A stretch of 5,614 bases of DNA, taken from positions 1-5,614 of the forward strand of contig JABXHG010000406.1 in the NCBI GenBank assembly GCA_013393545.1, read 5' to 3'. Shown one piece after another: positions 1 through 5,614 of the stretch. Each line of letters opens with the position of its first letter. Position 1 is the first letter of the stretch. A model generated the notes under the pieces. It saw only the letters and a program-made list of their open reading frames with translations, was not told where the DNA came from and did not search any database. A program made the translations under genes and the position numbers. This DNA comes from Alteromonadaceae bacterium. GTDB lineage: Bacteria > Pseudomonadota > Gammaproteobacteria > Pseudomonadales > Oleiphilaceae.

Positions 1-113
1 GCGGCCATTCGGAGTACATTCCCAATCTTGGGAAAATACTCAAGAACAATGGGGCTTTGACCGGATAACAGCCGCTTCACTCCAACAGGTCCTTCAAGCA
101 AGCCCCTCGACAT
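1..113 (-). CDS. Possible start of a hypothetical protein, cut by the window edge
   Basis: An open frame starts at an ATG at 111-113 and runs off the left edge of the window after 37 codons (begins MSRGLLEGPVGVKRLLSG, later SPIVLEYFPKIGNVL). An in-frame TAG lies eight codons upstream, so this ATG is the first available one. I do not recognise the family. It is the next minus-strand frame after the broken GAF/EAL gene, with a 77-bp gap, and could be a distal operon gene or the start of a separate unit. The ribosome site is weak (GAAG a few bases upstream), and the start codon sits inside the hairpin at 97-153. A plus-strand frame over the same bases (3-68, ending in TAA) is the competing reading. 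The minus frame looks more protein-like, with alternating hydrophobic and charged residues, but 37 stop-free codons can easily occur by chance. Confidence 0.3.
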   Translation of the reverse strand, partial: MSRGLLEGPVGVKRLLSGQSPIVLEYFPKIGNVLRMA

Positions 114-153
114 GCAGGCTTCATTCTCAAGCTGCTAATCGAGGGCGCTTGCT
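97..153. repeat. Long imperfect inverted repeat (hairpin) downstream of the GAF/EAL pseudogene
   Basis: The left arm AGCAAGCCCCTCGA (97-110) pairs with the right arm TCGAGGGCGCTTGCT (139-153) over 14 base pairs, with one bulged base at 146. The 28-base interval holds a second stem: GCAGGCTT (114-121) pairs with AAGCTGC (129-135) over 7 bp, with one bulged G at 117 and a 7-base loop. On the plus strand a run of five T follows at 163-167, nine bases after the stem, which is too far for a standard Rho-independent terminator. On the minus strand no T run follows. On that strand a candidate ATG (113-111) falls between the inner and outer stems. The role is unknown: the structure is seen, while control of the downstream frame is a guess. 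Confidence 0.65.
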
Positions 154-190
154 GGCTCATGGTTTTTGCGACATTACCGACAGGCCTGCA

Positions 191-1214
191 TTAGCTAAAC
201 TTGGAATTCCTTTCATATTCATTTGCCCATTTCAAGGCCTTATCTACATCCACAGGTCTTGAGTAATGGTAGCCCTGACCATAACGACACCCGAGCTCTA
301 CAAGCCGTTTTTCAGTGGCTTCATCCTCAATGCCTTCTGCGACGACTCTTCTCTCAAAGTTTTTCGAGAGTCCAATGATGGCTCCAACAATCATTTCATC
401 TTCTCGATCATTGAGCATTTCGCCCACAAAGGATCGATCAATTTTGATTTCTTGAACCGGCAGGCGCCGAAAATAATCCAGTGACGAATATCCGGTGCCA
501 AAATCATCCAGCGCAACATCGATGCCCAGTTGTTCACATGAGCTTAACCGATCGATCACGATCTCCGCGTCATCAAGCGCTGTGGTTTCCAAGATCTCTA
601 GTTTCAGGTTCCTTCTGACCTTCAAAGGACAACCTTTTAAGGCCCCCGCCAAATCTTCACTGAAACAAGGGCTCAAAAAGTGCGAAGGACTGAGATTAAT
701 GCTTAATGAATAATCAAGTCCGAGCTTATGCCACTCATTCAATTTTTTGACCGCATCGCCCATGACGAACCGCCCAACTGCTCTTGCGAAATCGGTGTAC
801 TCCCTGTATGACCCGTGGCTCATAATCAATGATGCACAAAGTGCCAATTTTGAAGCCGCCCGGCTCACGGACGGGCATACCAGCGTAAAAGCGAATGAAA
901 GGATCGCCCGTAACCAGCGGGTTGTCCTTAAAGCGAGCATCCGTGCGTGCATCCTCGACAATAAAAACCGTATCCCCTCGAATGGCATGATCACAAAAGG
1001 CGACCGACCTGGGCGTTTCAGTGACGTCGAGCCCCTGTTTCGATTTGAACCATTGCCGTTTTTCGTCCACCAGGGTGAAGAGTGCAACTGGCACATCATA
1101 AAATCGCTGCGCAATATTGGTGAGGCGCTCAAAGCGCTCATCCGACGGGGTGTCCAAAATATTTAGCTTTCTAAGTGCTGAAAGCCGTAATTTTTCTGTT
1201 TTCGCAAAGTCCAT
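191..1214 (-). pseudogene. Broken GAF / EAL c-di-GMP phosphodiesterase gene (internal deletion plus frameshift)
   Basis: The gene starts with ATG at 1214, preceded by GGATAAG. Its first frame (stop at 735) encodes a GAF sensor domain over residues 1-134, with family motifs such as ILDTPSDERFERL, DEKRQWFKSKQGL, AFCDHAI, DNPLVTGDPFIRFYAG and GTLCIIDYEPR. After EPR (about position 813) the frame turns to nonsense and ends 25 codons later. A different frame then carries a recognisable EAL C-terminus from about position 802 to the TAA at 191. It keeps [36 protein letters not shown] and QGYHYSRP. Missing are the end of the GAF domain, the first part of the EAL domain including the EAL motif glutamate, and any GGDEF domain that lay between them. 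GAF-GGDEF-EAL and GAF-EAL are common layouts, so the parent gene was probably several hundred bases longer. The likely product is a 159-residue GAF fragment with a scrambled tail and no phosphodiesterase activity. It is the third gene of the operon, 9 bp after the PAS-PAS-GGDEF-EAL gene. Confidence 0.88.
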
Positions 1215-1223
1215 TTCTTATCC

Positions 1224-3296
1224 CTAGATTTTGGCAGGTATCAGGGCCAAAGCCTCATCGGCCGGCAATGGCTTGGATAGGTAATAACCCTGAGCAAAGT
1301 CACACTTCATGGATCGGAGCTGATCAAGTTGTGATCGAGTTTCAACTCCCTCAGCAACGACAGCGATACCGTGAGCTTTCGCGATATTGATGATCGAGCA
1401 CATCAATACCTCCCCTTCAGGGGCTGACATCTCTGTGATGAAAGACCGATCGATTTTCAGCAAGTCGACATCCAGATCTCGCAGATAACTCAAAGAGGAG
1501 TAGCCCGTTCCAAAATCATCAATAGCGACTCGAATACCGTTGTGCCGAAGAGTGGTTAGATTTTCAGTTGCCTGTTCAGGCTTTTGAAGGATCACGCCTT
1601 CAGTAATCTCAAGCTCGATTGACGGGGGCAAGACGTCATGCTTACGGATCTCTTCTAAAATAAACTCAGCGAATCCAGAATGACCAAACTGGCTTGCAGT
1701 AATATTGACGGCTATCGGCGGTACCGCTCTACTTCGGCCGCCGGCTGAAGCCTCGTGGATGAGACTCAGCACTTTATGCAATACGTAGCGATCAAGTTCC
1801 CAGCCCAGCCTGGATTGCTCCGCTATCGGCACAAATTCACCCGGCGATACCGGACCAAGTTCGGGACTGTTCCACCTGACGAGCGCCTCAAATCCAATGA
1901 TCGTGCCATCCGACACTGTGTATTTCGGCTGCAAGTTAATCGTTAATTCATTGTTCGTGAGGGCAAGCTTAAGTCGCTGCTCGATTTCGATTTTACGCCG
2001 GGCTGCTTTCATCTCATCCCAATCAAATATTCCAACAAGTTGATTGGCTCGTTGAGCAGAGCGCCTGGCTGATTCCGCCAGATCCGGTGCGTGCGCAACA
2101 TCTCGGACGTGTTCGGGGTAAAGCACGAGTCCAACCCGGCCGTCTAGCTGTAACTGCTCATTCCCCACGTCAAAGGGCTGACAAACCGCGTCAAGCAGTT
2201 TCCGAGCGATCGCAAGGGGATTCTCGTCAGGATGGAGTTCGATGGCTGTTATGAATCCGTCAGCGCCGGTTTTACCACAGATGTGGGGCCTATCGAGGTG
2301 GCGTTTAAGCCTGGCTGCGGCGTCGACAAGGATTTTTTTTCCAACCTCATGACTATAGTTTTGGCTAACCTGGAAAAAGTTATCGCAACCAAATTTGATG
2401 AAAGCGGCCCGCTGACGGTTAGCCAGCCAGCCGTCTACCACGTTTACGAATTTCGAACGCGTAAAGAAGCCCGTTATCGCATCATGGTTACGTAGAAACT
2501 CAGCCTGACGAACGGCGGCCTCTTTTTCAGAGATATCAATGCCGAACCCCTGCGCTTCGACAGCGCCAGTAGACGTCTCTGTAGCTTGACGAAATGTCCA
2601 ATCAATCACTTTGCGGAAGCCTAGCGATGAGCGAAACGTGACTTTGACGGATACTTCCTCCGTTTCCTCGTACTTTTCGAACAGTTTCTGCAACTCAAGC
2701 CGAATTCGTGATTCATCATCTTCCAAAAAATGAGTGAGAGGAGCACCCACAATGGACTGTTCGTCAAAGCCAAGCGTGCGAGAGAAGGACGCGTTCGCAA
2801 AGGTGATATGAAAGTCAGAGTCTATCCGACAAATAAACTGTTTCTGGCTCTGAAGAATTTCCCGGTACCGTTGTTCCGAGCGGGCCGCCTGATGTAACGC
2901 TTCGTGGTATTCAGTGAGGTCATGACAGATTCCCACAAAGTGTGGAGCGCCCTCGTACACGGCTTTACCTACGGATAGATGCATGGGAAAGGTTGTCCCA
3001 TTTGCTTTTTTGCCCCGCACGTCTCGGCCTATGCCAATGATTTTGGCTCTTCCCTGGTTTTGATAGGCATTGAGATAGTGGTCGTGGCGGGAGGCATCCG
3101 GCTCGGGCATCAGCATAGAGACATTGTTCCCAATAACCTCTTCCGCTTGAAACCCAAACAGTTCTTCGGCGGAGGGCGAAAAGTGCTTAACAATGCCTCT
3201 TACATCAATGACGATAATGGCGTCTACAGCCGCACCCATCAAAGCGCCTGCCAAGCCATTCAGCTCGCTGGAAGAGACTAGTGGTTGATCAGTCAT
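1224..3296 (-). CDS. PAS(haem, FixL-like)-PAS-degenerate GGDEF-EAL c-di-GMP phosphodiesterase
   Basis: 690 residues, predicted cytosolic: no membrane segment or signal peptide is visible. PAS1 (about 13-130) matches the FixL haem PAS closely: RHDHY at 70-74, IIGIGR at 86-91, [11 protein letters not shown] at 100-110. By alignment from memory, H71 corresponds to the proximal haem His200 of Bradyrhizobium FixL and R91 to the distal Arg220, with the same 20-residue spacing. PAS2 spans about 141-258. The GGDEF domain (about 268-430) is degenerate: the signature reads GADGF at 344-348, so cyclase activity is not expected. The EAL domain (about 438-688) is intact: EALVRW with E470, N531, ELEITE 561-566, D593-D594, K614, E649 and Q669. 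It should hydrolyse c-di-GMP to pGpG, gated by oxygen, as in AxPDEA1 and DosP (family knowledge). The ATG overlaps the stop of the Aer-like gene (ATGA), which suggests translational coupling. Haem binding is inferred, while the EAL assignment is firm. Confidence 0.93.
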   Translation of the reverse strand: MTDQPLVSSSELNGLAGALMGAAVDAIIVIDVRGIVKHFSPSAEELFGFQAEEVIGNNVSMLMPEPDASRHDHYLNAYQNQGRAKIIGIGRDVRGKKANGTTFPMHLSVGKAVYEGAPHFVGICHDLTEYHEALHQAARSEQRYREILQSQKQFICRIDSDFHITFANASFSRTLGFDEQSIVGAPLTHFLEDDESRIRLELQKLFEKYEETEEVSVKVTFRSSLGFRKVIDWTFRQATETSTGAVEAQGFGIDISEKEAAVRQAEFLRNHDAITGFFTRSKFVNVVDGWLANRQRAAFIKFGCDNFFQVSQNYSHEVGKKILVDAAARLKRHLDRPHICGKTGADGFITAIELHPDENPLAIARKLLDAVCQPFDVGNEQLQLDGRVGLVLYPEHVRDVAHAPDLAESARRSAQRANQLVGIFDWDEMKAARRKIEIEQRLKLALTNNELTINLQPKYTVSDGTIIGFEALVRWNSPELGPVSPGEFVPIAEQSRLGWELDRYVLHKVLSLIHEASAGGRSRAVPPIAVNITASQFGHSGFAEFILEEIRKHDVLPPSIELEITEGVILQKPEQATENLTTLRHNGIRVAIDDFGTGYSSLSYLRDLDVDLLKIDRSFITEMSAPEGEVLMCSIINIAKAHGIAVVAEGVETRSQLDQLRSMKCDFAQGYYLSKPLPADEALALIPAKI

Positions 3297-4846
3297 TTAA
3301 AGCGCACCACTAATTCATGCAACTCCGCTGCGATGCGTTCCATTCGCTGTACACTTTGAGTAGCAGCTTCGCCCTCGCTTAAGTTGTCAGAGGCCATACT
3401 GGAAATCCGGTTCACCTGTCCGTTAATCTGCTCAGCAACCTGAGCCTGTTGTTCTACCGCTGCAGCCATTTGCATAGCCAGCTCTGCAATGTTTGTCACA
3501 GAGTCTTCAATTGCCTTTAGCGTCGTTTCCGCCTCAATCACTTTTTGAAGGCCGCTCTCGGCTGCCTGGTTACCATCAGAAGCTACCGCAACAGATTGAC
3601 CAGACCGTTCTGACAACGACTGGATAATATCGTGAATATTGGCCGTCGACTCTTGAGTCTTGGTGGCCAAACTTCTTACTTCATCCGCCACGACCGCAAA
3701 CCCGCGACCGTGCTGACCTGCGCGAGCCGCTTCAATGGCAGCATTTAAGGCCAGCAAGTTGGTTTGCTCTGCGATGCCATCGATCAACCGGGCGACGTCA
3801 GCTATCGCCTTTGTTTCGCTCGCCACTTCATCAACCGAGCTGCTGATTTCTCCGACCGTAGACTTCAATGATTCAATAGCGGTCCTGGTCTCCTCGACAA
3901 TCTGCCCACCTTCTATTGATGTGCCTCTTACGCGCTCCGACTGATCAGCTGTATGCTGCACGCTTGAGGAGACCTCGGAGATCGTCCGACTCATTTCCTG
4001 GACTGCTTCCGCGACGCTTTGAGTCTCGGCCTGCTGCTTTTCAAGGGTGACCTGAGTTTGATACGCGCGCTCCAGTCCTTGTGCTGATTCGGACTTCACA
4101 TGATTGGCTGCATCTTCGAGTCTAGTGAGTACGGCATCAAGGTGGGCTTTTTGAGCCAGCACTGACACTTTGATCCGACCGATTTCCAGACTGTCGTCCG
4201 TGTAACTTTGCGCTGCGAGATCATCCGCAAAGCCGTTTTCTGTGAGCGATGTAATAGAAGATAGTAGGTGGCGTCTGGACAGGGTATTCCACATGCTGGT
4301 GGCGAGAAGCCCTGCAGCCATAAAAAGAAGAGATACGGAAGAGAGGCCAAGAGCCTGAAGTAATATCACGGCACTAAAAGTAACCGCAGGGATTAACCAG
4401 TTGGCAGACAAACGTCGCCAAGGAGCCCATTTCTTTCCGCCGGCGCGAATACTTGCGTAAAGCTTCTCAGCCCTAGCCACATCTTCCCTTGCAGGGCAAG
4501 ACCTCACAGACTCATAGCCAATGACTTTATGATTCTCGGTGATTGGCGTGATGTAGGCGTTAACCCAATAAAAGTCCCCATTTTTACATCGGTTCTTAAC
4601 CAGCCCCATCCAAGGCTTGCCTGATTTAAGGTAAGACCACATGGATTCGTAGGCCTCTGACGGCATATCGGGGTGACGGACTATGTTGTGAGGTTGGCCA
4701 ATCAATTCTTGGCGAGTAAACCCACTCACTTCCACAAAAGCGTCGTTACAGTGACGGATGGTACCGTTGAGATCGGTTGAGGAAATGAGCTTTTGATGCT
4801 TTGGGAAGGCCCGTTCGGTCGCTGTGATCGGTAAATTTTTTCGCAT
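3293..4846 (-). CDS. Aer-type aerotaxis / redox chemoreceptor (PAS methyl-accepting chemotaxis protein)
   Basis: 517 residues, about the length of E. coli Aer. The N-terminal PAS domain (about 10-120) has the Aer FAD-pocket pattern: N34 in [11 protein letters not shown] with R57, H58 and D60, W79, and [10 protein letters not shown] at 92-101. A hydrophobic stretch at about 150-187, broken near residues 167-171, is the membrane hairpin that anchors Aer with both ends in the cytoplasm; there is no periplasmic sensor domain. A HAMP-like linker (about 190-250) leads to the long signalling coiled coil. Its tip at 357-394 carries the CheA/CheW contact sequence ([29 protein letters not shown]). The protein ends HELVVRFK, without a CheR/CheB-binding NWETF-type pentapeptide, as is common for Aer. 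It should sense cell redox state through FAD and signal to CheA to steer cells along oxygen gradients. It is the first gene of the operon and its stop overlaps the next start by 4 bp. The ribosome site before the ATG is weak. Confidence 0.95.
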   Translation of the reverse strand: MRKNLPITATERAFPKHQKLISSTDLNGTIRHCNDAFVEVSGFTRQELIGQPHNIVRHPDMPSEAYESMWSYLKSGKPWMGLVKNRCKNGDFYWVNAYITPITENHKVIGYESVRSCPAREDVARAEKLYASIRAGGKKWAPWRRLSANWLIPAVTFSAVILLQALGLSSVSLLFMAAGLLATSMWNTLSRRHLLSSITSLTENGFADDLAAQSYTDDSLEIGRIKVSVLAQKAHLDAVLTRLEDAANHVKSESAQGLERAYQTQVTLEKQQAETQSVAEAVQEMSRTISEVSSSVQHTADQSERVRGTSIEGGQIVEETRTAIESLKSTVGEISSSVDEVASETKAIADVARLIDGIAEQTNLLALNAAIEAARAGQHGRGFAVVADEVRSLATKTQESTANIHDIIQSLSERSGQSVAVASDGNQAAESGLQKVIEAETTLKAIEDSVTNIAELAMQMAAAVEQQAQVAEQINGQVNRISSMASDNLSEGEAATQSVQRMERIAAELHELVVRFK

Positions 4847-4855
4847 ATAACCGTC

Positions 4856-4916
4856 TTGATGGTCATGGGAATTGAAGGGTCTAAGGGCAGTATGGCCAAA
4901 TTCTTGTGACCATCAA
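4856..4916. repeat. 10-bp perfect inverted repeat in the leader of the chemoreceptor operon
   Basis: TTGATGGTCA at 4856-4865 and TGACCATCAA at 4907-4916 are exact reverse complements, separated by 41 bp. In the minus-strand direction the second arm ends 9 bases before the ATG of the Aer-like gene. If transcription starts further upstream, the pair could form a stem in the mRNA leader close to the start codon. If the promoter proposed at 4889-4916 is used, one arm covers its -35 box and the two arms could be operator half-sites. A 10-bp match somewhere in a window this size is not rare by chance; the position is what makes it worth noting. Confidence 0.5.
4889..4916 (-). promoter_or_regulatory. 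Weak sigma-70-like promoter candidate for the chemoreceptor / c-di-GMP operon
   Basis: Reading the minus strand, TTGATG (4916-4911) and CATACT (4894-4889) are separated by 16 bp, each matching four of six consensus bases. Start of transcription would fall near 4882, giving a leader of about 35 nt. It lies in the only sizeable gap upstream of the operon (189 bp to the globin stop). Matches this weak are frequent, so this is only a candidate. Confidence 0.25.
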
Positions 4917-5035
4917 CTTTAATGACCTAAAAAACCCGTCAGACTTCACAAACCATGGGCGCCCTCAAAACGCAAACGCCTTTGATTGCGCAATACTTGC
5001 ACAGTACTCTAAGTCATTTACGTTACACTACGAGG

Positions 5036-5428
5036 TCAGTAGGAACCGCGGATCAGCTCAATGCCGGGGAGCAAAACATCACGCCAATCTTGCTCCAGCT
5101 GCCGAGAGCATTGGGGATCATGTAATTTGACAGTCTTCAACAGCGCTGACAGCCACAGGTCGTACCAGGCAGGGTCAATATTATAATGGTGTCTGTTGTG
5201 GCTCTCGCCCAAAGCAACCAATTTCCTGTCAGACATTCCCCGGGCGTATAAAATCAGATGCATCACCCCGCTTCTCAGCAGGTGTCTTTGAGCCGCCATG
5301 TCAGTTTGCGCAAATCGATTTCGAATTTGCTCTGATGAGCCCAAAAAATGCGTGTAAAAATCGATAAAAAACTGCTCGTTACGGCAGCAGCGTCCGTAAC
5401 TCTGGAAAACGCGATCAGCGGGAGTCAT
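5036..5428 (-). CDS. Single-domain bacterial globin (haem protein)
   Basis: 130 residues from the ATG at 5428. A TTG two codons upstream also opens the frame, but AAGG lies 7 bases before the ATG and only 1 base before the TTG, so the ATG is preferred. Numbering from that ATG, the globin fold positions can be placed: FYTHFL with Y25 as B10 Tyr, F39 as CD1 Phe, Q47 and L51 as distal E7 and E11, and LGESHNRHHYNI with H77 as the proximal F8 His, followed by the helix DPAWYDLWLSALL. Tyr-B10 with Gln-E7 is the ligand-binding arrangement of flavohaemoglobin-type globins, which bind oxygen and NO tightly. There is no reductase or signalling domain, so it is a stand-alone globin rather than Hmp or a globin-coupled sensor. 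Oxygen binding, NO detoxification or sensing are all possible; the sequence does not decide. It lies 189 bp upstream of the aerotaxis operon on the same strand, and 60 bp downstream of an insertion-sequence end. Confidence 0.85.
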   Translation of the reverse strand: MTPADRVFQSYGRCCRNEQFFIDFYTHFLGSSEQIRNRFAQTDMAAQRHLLRSGVMHLILYARGMSDRKLVALGESHNRHHYNIDPAWYDLWLSALLKTVKLHDPQCSRQLEQDWRDVLLPGIELIRGSY

Positions 5429-5467
5429 CTTCAAACCTTATAGAATTTAATGAGCACGCCCGAGATT

Positions 5468-5494
5468 TTGATACTAAACGTCAATCACTGTCAA
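5468..5494 (-). promoter_or_regulatory. Possible hybrid promoter: IS-borne -35 box facing the globin gene
   Basis: On the minus strand a perfect TTGACA (5494-5489) forms the last six bases of the insertion sequence. TATCAA (5473-5468) in the flanking DNA is the nearest -10-like box, 15 bp away, two less than the optimum. Outward-facing -35 boxes at IS21-family ends are known from the parent element. The -10 is poor and the spacing short, so activity is uncertain. Confidence 0.3.
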
Positions 5495-5543
5495 TGGCCA
5501 TTTATTTTGACCCACCTTTGGCCAATAAAATTGACCCACCTTT
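5495..5543. repeat. Tandem terminal repeats of the IS21-family element
   Basis: Two 25-base units, sharing one base and so offset by 24 bp, each begin TGGCCA and end TTGACCCACCTTT (5507-5519 and 5531-5543). The AT-rich spacer between the two blocks differs in a few bases. Multiple direct repeats near each end are characteristic of IS21-family elements, where they serve as transposase-binding sites (family knowledge). Confidence 0.75.
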
Positions 5544-5549
5544 CATAGT

Positions 5550-5614
5550 CTAGTTCGTGGCTTTCTGCTTCAGTCGATAGCTTTCTCCTCCCAACATAAA
5601 GATGTGTGAATGGT
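5550..5614 (-). CDS. istB: IS21-family helper ATPase IstB, C-terminal 20 residues only
   Basis: A minus-strand frame enters from the right edge of the window and stops at TAG (5552-5550). The visible residues include HIFMLGGESYRLKQ. IstB-like proteins commonly end in a segment of the form RLTH..HI.E.NGESYR, and this tail fits it. IstB is the AAA+ helper that works with the IstA transposase. The stop lies 7 bp before the terminal repeats, the expected place for istB in IS21 elements. The identification rests on a short tail plus the repeats, so family level is more secure than the exact gene. Confidence 0.65.
   Translation of the reverse strand, partial: HSHIFMLGGESYRLKQKATN

Larger units (their letters stand above)
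5489..5614 (-). mobile_element. Terminal part of an IS21-family insertion sequence, continuing beyond the window
   Basis: The element appears to end at 5489, where the plus strand reads TGTCAATGGCC; IS21-family ends start with TG and end with CA. Inside the end lie two tandem terminal repeats and then the C-terminus of the IstB ATPase, so this is the istB-side (right) end. The rest of istB and all of istA lie beyond position 5614. The exact boundary and target duplication cannot be confirmed without the other end. Confidence 0.72.

Noticed and set aside
3..68. Plus-strand frame open from the window edge to TAA, possibly the tail of an incoming gene.
   Set aside because: Only 21 codons and no recognisable family; the opposite strand over the same bases looks at least as protein-like.
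80..168. An integron attC-like site formed by the bulged hairpin at 97-153.
   Set aside because: The size and bulges are suggestive, and GTTGGAG occurs on the minus strand (rc of 80-86). However, the R-box consensus GTTRRRY/RYYYAAC is not met on both sides, the two bulges lie on opposite arms, and there is no integron context.
814..1141. The upstream part of the long minus-strand frame that ends with the EAL fragment, as a genuine N-terminus.
   Set aside because: These codons are an off-frame reading of the GAF domain. The residues are rich in Arg, Ser and Leu with no domain, while the true GAF frame over the same bases is convincing.
4882..4925. A sigma-28 (FliA) promoter for the chemoreceptor operon.
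   Set aside because: TAAAGTTG and GCCATACT partly match the two boxes, but they are about 17 bases apart instead of 11.
4926..4980. Rho-independent terminator after the globin gene (minus-strand GGGTTTTTT with upstream GGGCGCCC).
   Set aside because: Only 3-4 bp of stem can be drawn directly before the T run; GGGCGCCC is a bare palindrome without a loop. Whether the globin is co-transcribed with the operon stays open.
4985..4994. Perfect palindrome ATTGCGCAAT between globin and operon.
   Set aside because: A 10-base palindrome is common by chance, and I cannot tie it to a known regulator.
5429..5434. TTG start for the globin, two codons upstream.
   Set aside because: The AAGG ribosome site would be one base from the TTG but is well spaced for the ATG at 5428.

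Overview
The window looks like a piece of a marine-type gammaproteobacterial chromosome. That is an inference from the protein families, the roughly even base composition and the chemotaxis / c-di-GMP gene types; no marker gene fixes the genus. Everything I can support as a gene lies on the minus strand, so the region reads right to left.

Right edge (about 5489-5614): the end of an IS21-family insertion sequence, with the last 20 codons of its IstB helper ATPase and the tandem terminal repeats of that family. It stops 60 bp upstream of a single-domain bacterial globin gene (5036-5428) and points into it. After a 189-bp gap that holds a 10-bp inverted repeat, a tightly packed operon begins: an Aer-type PAS chemoreceptor (3293-4846), then a PAS-PAS-GGDEF-EAL c-di-GMP enzyme (1224-3296, ATGA overlap with the previous gene), then a GAF/EAL gene (191-1214, 9 bp downstream). 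The last gene is broken. Its GAF N-terminus and its EAL C-terminus are in different frames, and the middle, including the EAL signature motif, is missing. At the left edge (1-190) there is a strong imperfect hairpin and perhaps the first 37 codons of another minus-strand gene.

The shared theme is oxygen/redox sensing tied to motility and c-di-GMP. The chemoreceptor keeps the FAD-binding residues of E. coli Aer. The first PAS domain of the c-di-GMP enzyme closely resembles the haem PAS of FixL, with the proximal His and distal Arg both in place. Its GGDEF site is destroyed while its EAL site is complete, so it should be an oxygen-controlled c-di-GMP phosphodiesterase. The neighbouring globin keeps the full set of haem-pocket residues. 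A plausible model (inference) is that oxygen acts both on swimming direction, through Aer, and on the swim/attach decision, through c-di-GMP breakdown, from one transcript. A second, GAF-linked phosphodiesterase has been lost by internal deletion.
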